Shown in pieces: positions 5,966 through 12,457 of a stretch of DNA of 64,000 nucleotides (positions within the stretch are counted from its first letter, which is position 1; each line of letters begins with the position of its first letter). The stretch lies in the IMG/VR virus record IMGVR_UViG_3300008952_000012, positions 1 to 64,000 of that record; one strand, 5' to 3'. The position numbers were made by a program, and so were the translations under genes. The notes beneath the pieces were generated by a model that saw nothing but the letters and a program-made list of their open reading frames with translations, did no database searches and was not told the origin of the DNA. This DNA is from a virus.

Positions 5966-6262
5966 CTACCGAAACATCGGGAGGCTTTTCTTAACCTCAA
6001 AGCGGGCGTCTCCGTGTAGCTTGCTCAACCAGAGCAGCCAACCACCAGAGAACTCTGTGGCCCACACCGACACGGTGCTTCGTCCATCCCCAGCCCGTAA
6101 TTCAATCCACTCAATGTCCTGGGGTGTGACACCGTGGTTCGCCCTGTTGTGTGGGCGAAAGTTAATGCCGTCTTCTGACAGCAGGTTAAGGTCTTGCGAG
6201 CTAATCTCGTTGATGAGACCTGCTCGCGGGATGTTAGAAATAACTTGGCCATAAATACTCAT
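5966..6262 (-). CDS. Unknown protein, 98 aa
   Basis: Starts MSIYGQVISNIPRAG with AAAGGAG 7 nt upstream. The product is mixed alpha/beta, with a Trp-rich strand region (EFSGGWLLWLSKL) near residues 69-81. It is driven by promoter P2 (6332-6367) and is the only gene between that promoter and the structured element at 5867-5951. No family recognised. Confidence 0.75.
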   Translation of the reverse strand: MSIYGQVISNIPRAGLINEISSQDLNLLSEDGINFRPHNRANHGVTPQDIEWIELRAGDGRSTVSVWATEFSGGWLLWLSKLHGDARFEVKKSLPMFR

Positions 6263-6331
6263 GGTTGCTCTCCTTTGGTTTCATACCACTGGGCTGGGGG
6301 TTCGGTTGGAGTAAGCGTAAAGGCTTCCTTC

Positions 6332-6367
6332 CATTATTCTTATCCCAATAAACATGTGCTGTTTTGC
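6332..6367 (-). promoter_or_regulatory. Phage promoter P2 (GCAAAACAGC-N14-ATAAG type)
   Basis: Minus strand: GTGCAAAACAGC, 14 nt, ATAAGAATAATG. It lies about 70 nt upstream of the start at 6262 and just past the terminator of the next gene (6380-6408). Box sequences and spacing match P1 and P3 exactly. Confidence 0.8.
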
Positions 6368-6379
6368 ACACCTCATAGC

Positions 6380-6408
6380 AAAAAAGAGGAAGGAGCTATT
6401 GCTCCTCC
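6380..6408 (-). terminator. Rho-independent terminator
   Basis: GGAGC/GCTCC arms around an AATA loop, extended by flanking purine/pyrimidine pairs, then six Ts on the minus strand. It closes the one-gene unit 6458-6625. Confidence 0.8.
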
Positions 6409-6457
6409 CCCTTCCCAATCTCCCAGCCAGGAGAATTAGCCGATGAATTCCGTGGGG

Positions 6458-6625
6458 CTAAGCCTTAGCGGTGGAAGCCTTCTTGCGGCGACCGAGGCGG
6501 GGCATCTTGACCTTACCGAGCTTACGCTCAGTAGCCTCGATTCCACGGACGGTTGCGTGGACAGCCGTGTACGCAACACCAAGAGTGACAGCCAACTTGA
6601 CGAGTTCGATTCCAAATTTACCCAT
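6458..6625 (-). CDS. Small membrane-associated basic protein, 55 aa
   Basis: Reads MGKFGIELVKLAVTLGVAYT, a hydrophobic helix over residues 5-26, followed by a strongly basic tail (KLGKVKMPRLGRRKKA). AAGGAGG lies 6 nt before the ATG, promoter P3 is upstream and a terminator follows, so this is a complete one-gene transcription unit. One membrane helix plus a basic tail would suit a membrane-bound or membrane-perturbing phage peptide; the role is unknown. Confidence 0.8.
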   Translation of the reverse strand: MGKFGIELVKLAVTLGVAYTAVHATVRGIEATERKLGKVKMPRLGRRKKASTAKA

Positions 6626-6681
6626 GATATTCCTCCTTCAAGGACAAGTGGTGTAAGTCGAGAAAACCGTAAGGTTTCCCT

Positions 6682-6717
6682 CATAATACTTATGCCTAAA
6701 AAAGGGGGCTGTTTTGC
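6682..6717 (-). promoter_or_regulatory. Phage promoter P3 (GCAAAACAGC-N14-ATAAG type)
   Basis: Minus strand: GTGCAAAACAGC, 14 nt, ATAAGTATTATG. It lies 57 nt upstream of the 55-residue gene at 6458-6625 and downstream of the terminator of the next unit. Confidence 0.8.
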
Positions 6718-6746
6718 ACTATATTAGGGGGTAATAAGTACTAGGT

Positions 6747-6766
6747 AATAAACGCCCGAAGGCGCA
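6747..6766 (-). terminator. Short terminator with UUCG loop
   Basis: On the minus strand GCGCC and GGCGT arms around TTCG are followed by TTATT. It lies just past the stop of 6784-7188. The stem is short (4-5 bp), so efficiency is uncertain. Confidence 0.55.
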
Positions 6767-6783
6767 TAAGAGGGATTCGTGGC

Positions 6784-7188
6784 TTAGAACGTTGAATCTG
6801 CTGTTGAAAACAGAAACACCGTATCTCCACCAAGGAAAGATGCTTTCCCTTTCTCGAATCCCATTCTTGATGCTAGCTCTCCTGCTAACTGATTTAATAC
6901 CTCTTCCATCAGCCTGTCTTCAGGCGACACGAGGATCTCTTCGTTAGGTATGCATATGCGTAACCTTCCAAACTGATCCTCTACGAGGAAGTGCCCGCTT
7001 CGGGTATAACCCTTGACTACACACCTGGACACAATATTAGCGGCATGTAATAACCGAACCTTGATGGCCATGTTGGATGTTGGAAACAACCAAACTACTG
7101 GACGCAGCAAGAGCGTCGGCAGTGTGTAGAGTGCTAGCACCGTTAATACTATTGAAGCCAAGATGATCAGCAGGATCTTAAAGGTCAT
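6784..7188 (-). CDS. Membrane-anchored small protein, 134 aa
   Basis: Residues 3-36 are strongly hydrophobic (MTFKILLIILASIVLTVLAL at the start), giving one or two membrane helices. The remaining 100 residues are soluble, with strands around residues 60-82 (GHFLVEDQFGRLRICIPNEE) that suggest a small beta domain. Its ATG overlaps the stop of the preceding 45-residue membrane protein (ATGA), so the two are translationally coupled. GGAG lies 5 nt upstream. No family recognised. Confidence 0.75.
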   Translation of the reverse strand: MTFKILLIILASIVLTVLALYTLPTLLLRPVVWLFPTSNMAIKVRLLHAANIVSRCVVKGYTRSGHFLVEDQFGRLRICIPNEEILVSPEDRLMEEVLNQLAGELASRMGFEKGKASFLGGDTVFLFSTADSTF

Positions 7189-7322
7189 TGAATCTCCACG
7201 CGTACTTTCGTGTTCTTCAGCAGGTGGTCAACCCACAGTAGGGCTAACTGACTGCCCACTTGTACGGCTACGGGGATAAAAATGCTCGCGAATAAGATCT
7301 TGCATAACTCTTTTCCATTCAT
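7185..7322 (-). CDS. Small membrane protein, 45 aa
   Basis: Starts MNGKELCKILFASIFIPVAV and has one membrane helix over residues 8-30 with a short basic tail. AAGGAGG lies 6 nt upstream. Its stop overlaps the start of the next membrane protein (ATGA). The two could act as a pair in the membrane, for example in lysis or host-envelope modification; this is inference. Confidence 0.75.
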   Translation of the reverse strand: MNGKELCKILFASIFIPVAVQVGSQLALLWVDHLLKNTKVRVEIQ

Positions 7323-7372
7323 GGAAGCCTCCTTCTATGTTGAACTATTTTCGTTGTAAAGTGTTCACAACG

Positions 7373-7402
7373 ATTATGGGCGTTGAAGCCCATAATGCTT
7401 AT
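7373..7402 (-). promoter_or_regulatory. Promoter half-site P4 overlapped by operator-like repeat
   Basis: ATAAGCATTATG on the minus strand (7391-7402) matches the -10 half of P1-P3, 69 nt from the gene start at 7322; the GCAAAACAGC half is missing. A perfect 9-bp inverted repeat, ATTATGGGC and GCCCATAAT (7373-7396), overlaps the box and the likely start point, the classic place for a repressor site. A weaker repeat GTTGT/ACAAC (7353-7371) lies next to it. Confidence 0.5.
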
Positions 7403-7434
7403 ACCCGTAAAATCGGATATACTGCGGAGACAAT

Positions 7435-7797
7435 ATGAGCGTAAAAAGGTGGCCTTCTTTTGTATTTCTGAACAGTCGCGTGCCCGCACTGATCAGTTGG
7501 TTTTTCCGGGTTGGTGCTGTAACCATCGGCCCATTCATCTTTGTTAGGGAAGGGTGCGAAAGCGATAGACTGCTTAACCATGAGCAAATACATATTAGAC
7601 AGCAATACGAGCTTCTATTCTTGGGGCAATGGCTGTTATATGGGTTGTTCTGGCTTTGGGGGTTGGTTAGGTATGGGGACCCAACCAAGGCGTACCGGGA
7701 GAACCCGTTTGAAAGAGAAGCCTATGCAAACGATGATGATTTGGGGTATTTAGATACGCGCAAAGCGTGGTCTTGGACCAAGCACTTGAGGGGTTAG
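7435..7797 (+). CDS. Putative HExxH metalloprotease-like protein
   Basis: A 120-residue protein with HEQIH at residues 49-53 and a downstream FEREAYAND segment with Glu94, the arrangement of a zincin active site with a third glutamate ligand. Hydrophobic segments flank the motif (19-36 and 59-79), suggesting membrane association. GGAG lies 5 nt before the ATG. Similar small zincin-like proteins occur in phages and bacteria without known substrate. It is the first plus-strand gene before the virion block and diverges from 7185-7322. Confidence 0.75.
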   Translation: MSVKRWPSFVFLNSRVPALISWFFRVGAVTIGPFIFVREGCESDRLLNHEQIHIRQQYELLFLGQWLLYGLFWLWGLVRYGDPTKAYRENPFEREAYANDDDLGYLDTRKAWSWTKHLRG

Positions 7798-7898
7798 TTG
7801 CTAGTAATCCACATATTAAAAATATGGGCGAGCGTCCCCCCTGCTACAAGGGCCACTAAGATGATCATGCAAATGAGTAATTTTTCTGGTCCGCGCAT
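7794..7898 (-). CDS. Possible 34-aa membrane peptide
   Basis: The minus-strand frame starts MRGPEKLLICMIILVALVAG, a convincing single membrane helix with a charged N-terminus, and overlaps the end of the plus-strand gene at 7435 by 4 nt. No ribosome site is visible upstream, and it is opposite another candidate frame, so support is weak. Confidence 0.25.
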   Translation of the reverse strand: MRGPEKLLICMIILVALVAGGTLAHIFNMWITSN

Positions 7899-7962
7899 AC
7901 CACATGTATACACTGATAAGGGATACTATGTGAAGCACGATGACTTAACGGTCGGAGATTAA
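7798..7962 (+). CDS. Possible small protein (TTG start)
   Basis: A TTG directly after the previous stop, with GAGGGG just upstream, opens a 54-codon frame; an internal ATG at 7861 would give 33 residues. The C-terminus (SGPRIPHVYTDKGYYVKHDD) is compositionally protein-like. The N-terminal part is antisense to a competing membrane-peptide frame at 7794-7898, so at most one of the two is likely real. It fills the gap before the gene at 7965. Confidence 0.35.
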   Translation: MLVIHILKIWASVPPATRATKMIMQMSNFSGPRIPHVYTDKGYYVKHDDLTVGD

Positions 7963-7964
7963 CA

Positions 7965-10900
7965 ATGCCAATTACCTCAACAGACGTTAGCAATATTATT
8001 GCTGGCCAGATTGGGATGTTCAGCGCTTCGTCGCAGTACTCCCAGGCCATCTCTGCTCAATACGGTTTTTCTCCATCTGGTTCGCCCTTCGGCGCTGACC
8101 CAAGAGCCAACGTAGCCCCCGGCAACTTGATGGGTGGCGCTGGAATGGCGAGTGCTGGTGCTCGTATGCCCGGTATGGCCATGGGTGGCTTGGGCATGGC
8201 CGCCATGTTCAATGCAGCCCCGCGCATGTTTGATCCGTTCACCTCCACCATGCACGCCGGGGCAATGGGCTATAGAGCCGCTGGTGTTGGTGGTGCCATT
8301 GGTATGGGAGGGATGACGGCCCTTGGTTATGGTGCCATGGCTGGTGCTGGTAGCTGGATGACTAACCAAATCGCTACCGGTGCCCAGAACCGTGGAATGA
8401 TCACGAGTGCAGCACAGGGCATGATGCCTAATCAAAGTGTTGGCGGCCTAAATGCTGTAGCTAACCAAGTGGAGAGTATGCACAGACAAGGCATGGGATC
8501 ATTGCGTGAGCTTACGGGTATCATGCAAGGCGGTGCCATGTCTGGTGCCGTTGATACTGGCTCACTCCAACGGTTCTCATCCTCATTCCAGAAGTTAGTA
8601 AATAATGTAAGACAGGTGGCAGTAGCCCTGAACACCACCATGACCCAAGCACAACAGGCGATGCAGCAAGTTGAGGGCATGGGTATTAGTAATAGTAACG
8701 CCGCCGGTTTTCTAGGTACAGCACGAGCATTCGGTGCCCAAACAGGTATCGGACCACAGCAAATGATGCAGTACGCAGCAGGTGGCGCATCATTCGCCAG
8801 AGGTGCTGGTATTGATAGATCTATAGGTGCCACAGGAGCCATTACCCAAGCAGGGATATACGGCTTGGCCAACAAGTGGGGCCAGCCAGGAATATTACCT
8901 GACTCGTACAGTAAACACATGCAAGGGGCATCACGGTTCCTCATGGGTAGGTCGGGTCGCGCAGTTTTAGGGGCAATGATGGACCCCAACACTGGAGAGC
9001 TAAACGCTGGGGTGGCTCGTCAGATGTCTGCTGGGTTATTAGACCGTAATGAGATCTTGTCGTTATCCAAGCAGAATCTTGGTGGCAACCTGGACATGTT
9101 CAACTCACGGCGGGGCGAGTTAGCCGCTGGGTTCCTATCTCAATATGGTCCCCATGCTGCCTCGGGCGCATTAGGGGCGATGACCTCAAATAGGGCGCAG
9201 CCCATGTCTACCCAAATGGCGCTCACCGGTTTAACCCGAAGCGACATCACGGGGATGAAGTCTCTCAACCAAAGTGCTGGCGCTCTCCAAAGTCAGTTGG
9301 TCGCTGAAGCTCAGCGTGGATTCCGAGAGGGCAGCACACAACAATCACTCGGCGGTGCTCTTGGTCAGGCATGGGAGAATTTGATCAAGCCGATCCGAGA
9401 TGAGTTCAGGCAACTAGGCGCTGGCATGACCAAGTCCATGCAAGGCGCACTCCAGAGCATGACCGAAGAGTTTGTGCGCAGCCCACCTCCTAACGCCGAT
9501 CCCAGATCACGGATGATGCAGTTTGAAAAAGCACTCACCGGTTCTGGCCGTGACGAGTGGAGCCAGGGTGGTAGATATCGAGGACTCTCCGGTGGGCTTG
9601 GCTTGTATGACTCATCCCCCACAGGAGTACTATCATCTGTGCTACCCCAAGGATTCCGTATCGGGCGGATGTCCCCAGGCACATCGCTTGATGAATTATC
9701 AGGGTATGGGCTTGGTACCGAGTCTTGGAACCCATACCTGACTGGTGGCGTTGCAGCATCTCGCGCCACATACCAAGGACGAAACGCTCTTGGGTGGTTA
9801 GGTCGAGGCGCAAATGAAGTAGGTAGAGGAGTCGCTGCTTTCGGTGGAACCCCCCAAGCAACTGGCTTTTTAGGGTCTGGCGGCATTGGTGGCCCCGGCT
9901 CTTGGATGCGTGGGCTTGGTAACACAATAAGTGGTGCGGGCTGGGCTGCCCGTGGTCTTGGGTTTGCTACCAGAACTCTAGCACCACTGGGTATTGCATA
10001 TGATGCAGTAACAAATACAGGCCCCGCCGCAATGCGACGAGCGGGTTACTCCCCAGTCACTCAAGGAGCAATCACAGGCTCACAGCGAAATATGATGGAG
10101 AGCCTCGGTCAGGCTGGCGTCTTTGGTGATGACCCATTCGAAGACATTAAGACCAAAGACATCAGTGGCGAAACACCTCCAGGCATGACTCCTCTCGGAG
10201 GGTTCCTCCCAGGCAGCGCGCAAGGCGGCGGTGGGTTTGGTACGCAGAGATTTATTAAAGGCAAAGCGATTGCTGCTGCGAAGGCGGTCTTCTCTCCCCA
10301 GTACAAGAACAAGGTTCTCAAGAGGATCGGGGGCAACATGGCCCCGGTTCAGGAAGCCGTGAGAAAGGCTAAAGAGAAGTACGAGGCAGCGAATGGTGCG
10401 GGAACATGGTCGTCACTAGACCCAGGCGCTCAGGTAACAAACATTACGGAGGAGCTTCACAAGAATCCTGACAAGAAGCTCCAGTCGCTTACCACTGCTG
10501 ATGTATTTTCCCTTGCTAAGGATGTTGGCGGCGCAATCACCAACATGCCCCAAGCGATGGACGATACGTTCAACCCGGACAAGGTACGGGAAGATACAGC
10601 GAACGAGCTTCAGCAGTTTAGTGATGTTGCGTCGGGCGTTGCTCTTTCAACAGGAAAGCAGAAGGTAAAGGATTGGCAGAACGCGGATCTAAATAGATTA
10701 GGAAAGACTCTGCACAGCAAGAACAAGGGCACCGCAGCAGGCATCATATCGCTCACCGAGCAAGGGGAAGAGAATAAGCTTAAGCTGGACCAACTTACTT
10801 TCGGCGCTGAGGGGAACTTTGCGGACCAACTCCGAGCGGGCAACATCTCATTAAACACTGGGGCAATCAGAGGGCTTGTTACCAAAGAAGATATCGAATC

Positions 10901-12086
10901 TGGGAAGTTTCATGGTGCCGGTGACCTTGCTTTGGGCAAAGGCAGCGATGAGGCCACGGCTCACCAATCCCAAATAGCCTCACACATCGCTGCCGACATG
11001 AACATGTCTACCAAACTCGCAGGCTTCCAAAAGCGTTGGAGAGATGCCAAGGAGAACGGAGATGTAACGAAGATGCAGGAGATCAAAGATGAGTGGTCTA
11101 GGTATAAGTACAATCAGGATGGGTACAGACAGGCATTCAAAGGGACAATGGGTGAGGACTACAGCCCCAACAGGGATGTCCTTGCTGAGCAGGAATTAAA
11201 TGATAATAACCTGACCAAAGCCGCCGCACTTCAAGACTTATCTCAGGCAACCGCGTATTGGGATAATGCAAGATCCGACTTTAAGTCTGAGCAGGGCCAG
11301 AATCGGATGTCTAACATCAATACGCAGGCATCACGATTGTCTGGCGGAACGAGCGCAGCGACGACGGCGCTTGGTGGCATCATGAAAACGTGGCATGGGG
11401 CCGACTCTGCCCAAGGCACGCTTCCGAAAGGCGACCCACACCTGACTGCTAGGAAGCAGTTAATTAAGCATGTGCAACAAAGGCTTCAGGGGGGAATGGG
11501 GAACGCCACGGCAGCAGACATCGAACAGGCTGTTGGGCAGGGCGGCGTGATGTCCCTGGATGATGTCAAAATCATGCAGCAAGAGTTGGCGGCATCTAAT
11601 ATGCCTGGGCATCAAGACTTAGCCCACAGTCTTGGTAGCTTCATTAAGACTAGAGAGATCACAAGAACCAAAGAAGGTAAGAAGAGAACAGCCAAGCAGG
11701 TTCTTAAGAGGTCGGGCATTGACACCGGAAAGCTTGGGCCGGAAGACATCAAGTTCCTTGAAAACAAGTCAGATGTGATGTCTACAAGGCTGGAGGGTGA
11801 GTTCAACAAGATGGCCATATCGGCATTAAGAGCCACCTTAGATCATGAACCCACTAAGGCACAGATGGACGAGAGATCTATAGCCATTCAGACAGCCCTT
11901 AGAAAGGGTAATATGAATGAGTATGAAAACCTTGTGAGCACTACAGGCGCACCGCATGGTGTTGGCTCAACACAGTCTGGTAAGAAGGCTGGTGCTATGA
12001 CCGCGCAAGCGGGGGAGTTCTCGAAAGCAATGGCAGCCGCAACAACTGCTGCGAACTCCTTCGCATCCAACGTTGGCAAGAAGTAG
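7965..12086 (+). CDS. Large virion protein, tape-measure-like
   Basis: The 1373-residue product opens a run of long plus-strand virion genes. Residues 45-135 are Gly/Ala/Met-rich hydrophobic sequence, followed by long predicted helices (repeated MQ/QA patterns at 200-290), another hydrophobic Gly-rich zone at 620-690, and a charged helical C-terminal half. Hydrophobic patches inside a very long helical protein are typical of tail tape-measure proteins or ejected internal proteins. No enzymatic motif is visible. GGAGA lies 6 nt before the ATG. If tail length follows tape length, 1373 residues would give a long tail, but the 1877-residue neighbour could share this role. Confidence 0.75.
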   Translation: MPITSTDVSNIIAGQIGMFSASSQYSQAISAQYGFSPSGSPFGADPRANVAPGNLMGGAGMASAGARMPGMAMGGLGMAAMFNAAPRMFDPFTSTMHAGAMGYRAAGVGGAIGMGGMTALGYGAMAGAGSWMTNQIATGAQNRGMITSAAQGMMPNQSVGGLNAVANQVESMHRQGMGSLRELTGIMQGGAMSGAVDTGSLQRFSSSFQKLVNNVRQVAVALNTTMTQAQQAMQQVEGMGISNSNAAGFLGTARAFGAQTGIGPQQMMQYAAGGASFARGAGIDRSIGATGAITQAGIYGLANKWGQPGILPDSYSKHMQGASRFLMGRSGRAVLGAMMDPNTGELNAGVARQMSAGLLDRNEILSLSKQNLGGNLDMFNSRRGELAAGFLSQYGPHAASGALGAMTSNRAQPMSTQMALTGLTRSDITGMKSLNQSAGALQSQLVAEAQRGFREGSTQQSLGGALGQAWENLIKPIRDEFRQLGAGMTKSMQGALQSMTEEFVRSPPPNADPRSRMMQFEKALTGSGRDEWSQGGRYRGLSGGLGLYDSSPTGVLSSVLPQGFRIGRMSPGTSLDELSGYGLGTESWNPYLTGGVAASRATYQGRNALGWLGRGANEVGRGVAAFGGTPQATGFLGSGGIGGPGSWMRGLGNTISGAGWAARGLGFATRTLAPLGIAYDAVTNTGPAAMRRAGYSPVTQGAITGSQRNMMESLGQAGVFGDDPFEDIKTKDISGETPPGMTPLGGFLPGSAQGGGGFGTQRFIKGKAIAAAKAVFSPQYKNKVLKRIGGNMAPVQEAVRKAKEKYEAANGAGTWSSLDPGAQVTNITEELHKNPDKKLQSLTTADVFSLAKDVGGAITNMPQAMDDTFNPDKVREDTANELQQFSDVASGVALSTGKQKVKDWQNADLNRLGKTLHSKNKGTAAGIISLTEQGEENKLKLDQLTFGAEGNFADQLRAGNISLNTGAIRGLVTKEDIESGKFHGAGDLALGKGSDEATAHQSQIASHIAADMNMSTKLAGFQKRWRDAKENGDVTKMQEIKDEWSRYKYNQDGYRQAFKGTMGEDYSPNRDVLAEQELNDNNLTKAAALQDLSQATAYWDNARSDFKSEQGQNRMSNINTQASRLSGGTSAATTALGGIMKTWHGADSAQGTLPKGDPHLTARKQLIKHVQQRLQGGMGNATAADIEQAVGQGGVMSLDDVKIMQQELAASNMPGHQDLAHSLGSFIKTREITRTKEGKKRTAKQVLKRSGIDTGKLGPEDIKFLENKSDVMSTRLEGEFNKMAISALRATLDHEPTKAQMDERSIAIQTALRKGNMNEYENLVSTTGAPHGVGSTQSGKKAGAMTAQAGEFSKAMAAATTAANSFASNVGKK

Positions 12087-12094
12087 GAGGTTAA

Positions 12095-12445
12095 ATGAAT
12101 CCGCTAACCAATCTAGGTGATTACACCAAAACCGCATTTAGCTCACTTCTTAGGAGCAAGGGTGGCGGGGAGCCTAAGCTAGAGGACTTCATCCAAAGAG
12201 ATGATGATGGTAATATTGAGTATTCAAGCGTTGGGCCTGGGTACAATGAAATCAGTACAATGTATCAGTATGGCACTGGTGCGCATCATATCAGGTTCTT
12301 AAATCTTGTCTCTCCTGATATTATCTTGGTGCACCAGAGTAAGATGGTCGGGTTCTATAGGGTGCTTAGGTCTCCGGACGAACTGTCTATAGTGCAGAGG
12401 GACATAAAAAACCTCCTAGTGAAAGACGCAAATATTACTTTGTGA
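12095..12445 (+). CDS. Unknown virion-block protein, 116 aa
   Basis: AGGAGG precedes the ATG by 5 nt. The product is a compact alpha/beta protein without membrane segments; residues 35-90 contain alternating strands and a histidine pair (GAHHIRFLN). It sits between two very large virion-type genes and probably belongs to the same complex. No family recognised. Confidence 0.7.
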   Translation: MNPLTNLGDYTKTAFSSLLRSKGGGEPKLEDFIQRDDDGNIEYSSVGPGYNEISTMYQYGTGAHHIRFLNLVSPDIILVHQSKMVGFYRVLRSPDELSIVQRDIKNLLVKDANITL

Positions 12446-12457
12446 TAAGTGGGTACC

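Noticed and set aside
6436-6727. Two larger open frames over 6436-6727
   Set aside because: Neither has a ribosome site, and they cover a well-signalled 55-residue gene, promoter P3 and flanking sequence.
7977-8992. Long minus-strand open frames opposite the tape-measure-like gene
   Set aside because: They mirror Gly/Ala/Met-rich codons of the plus strand, lack ribosome sites and break at many points.
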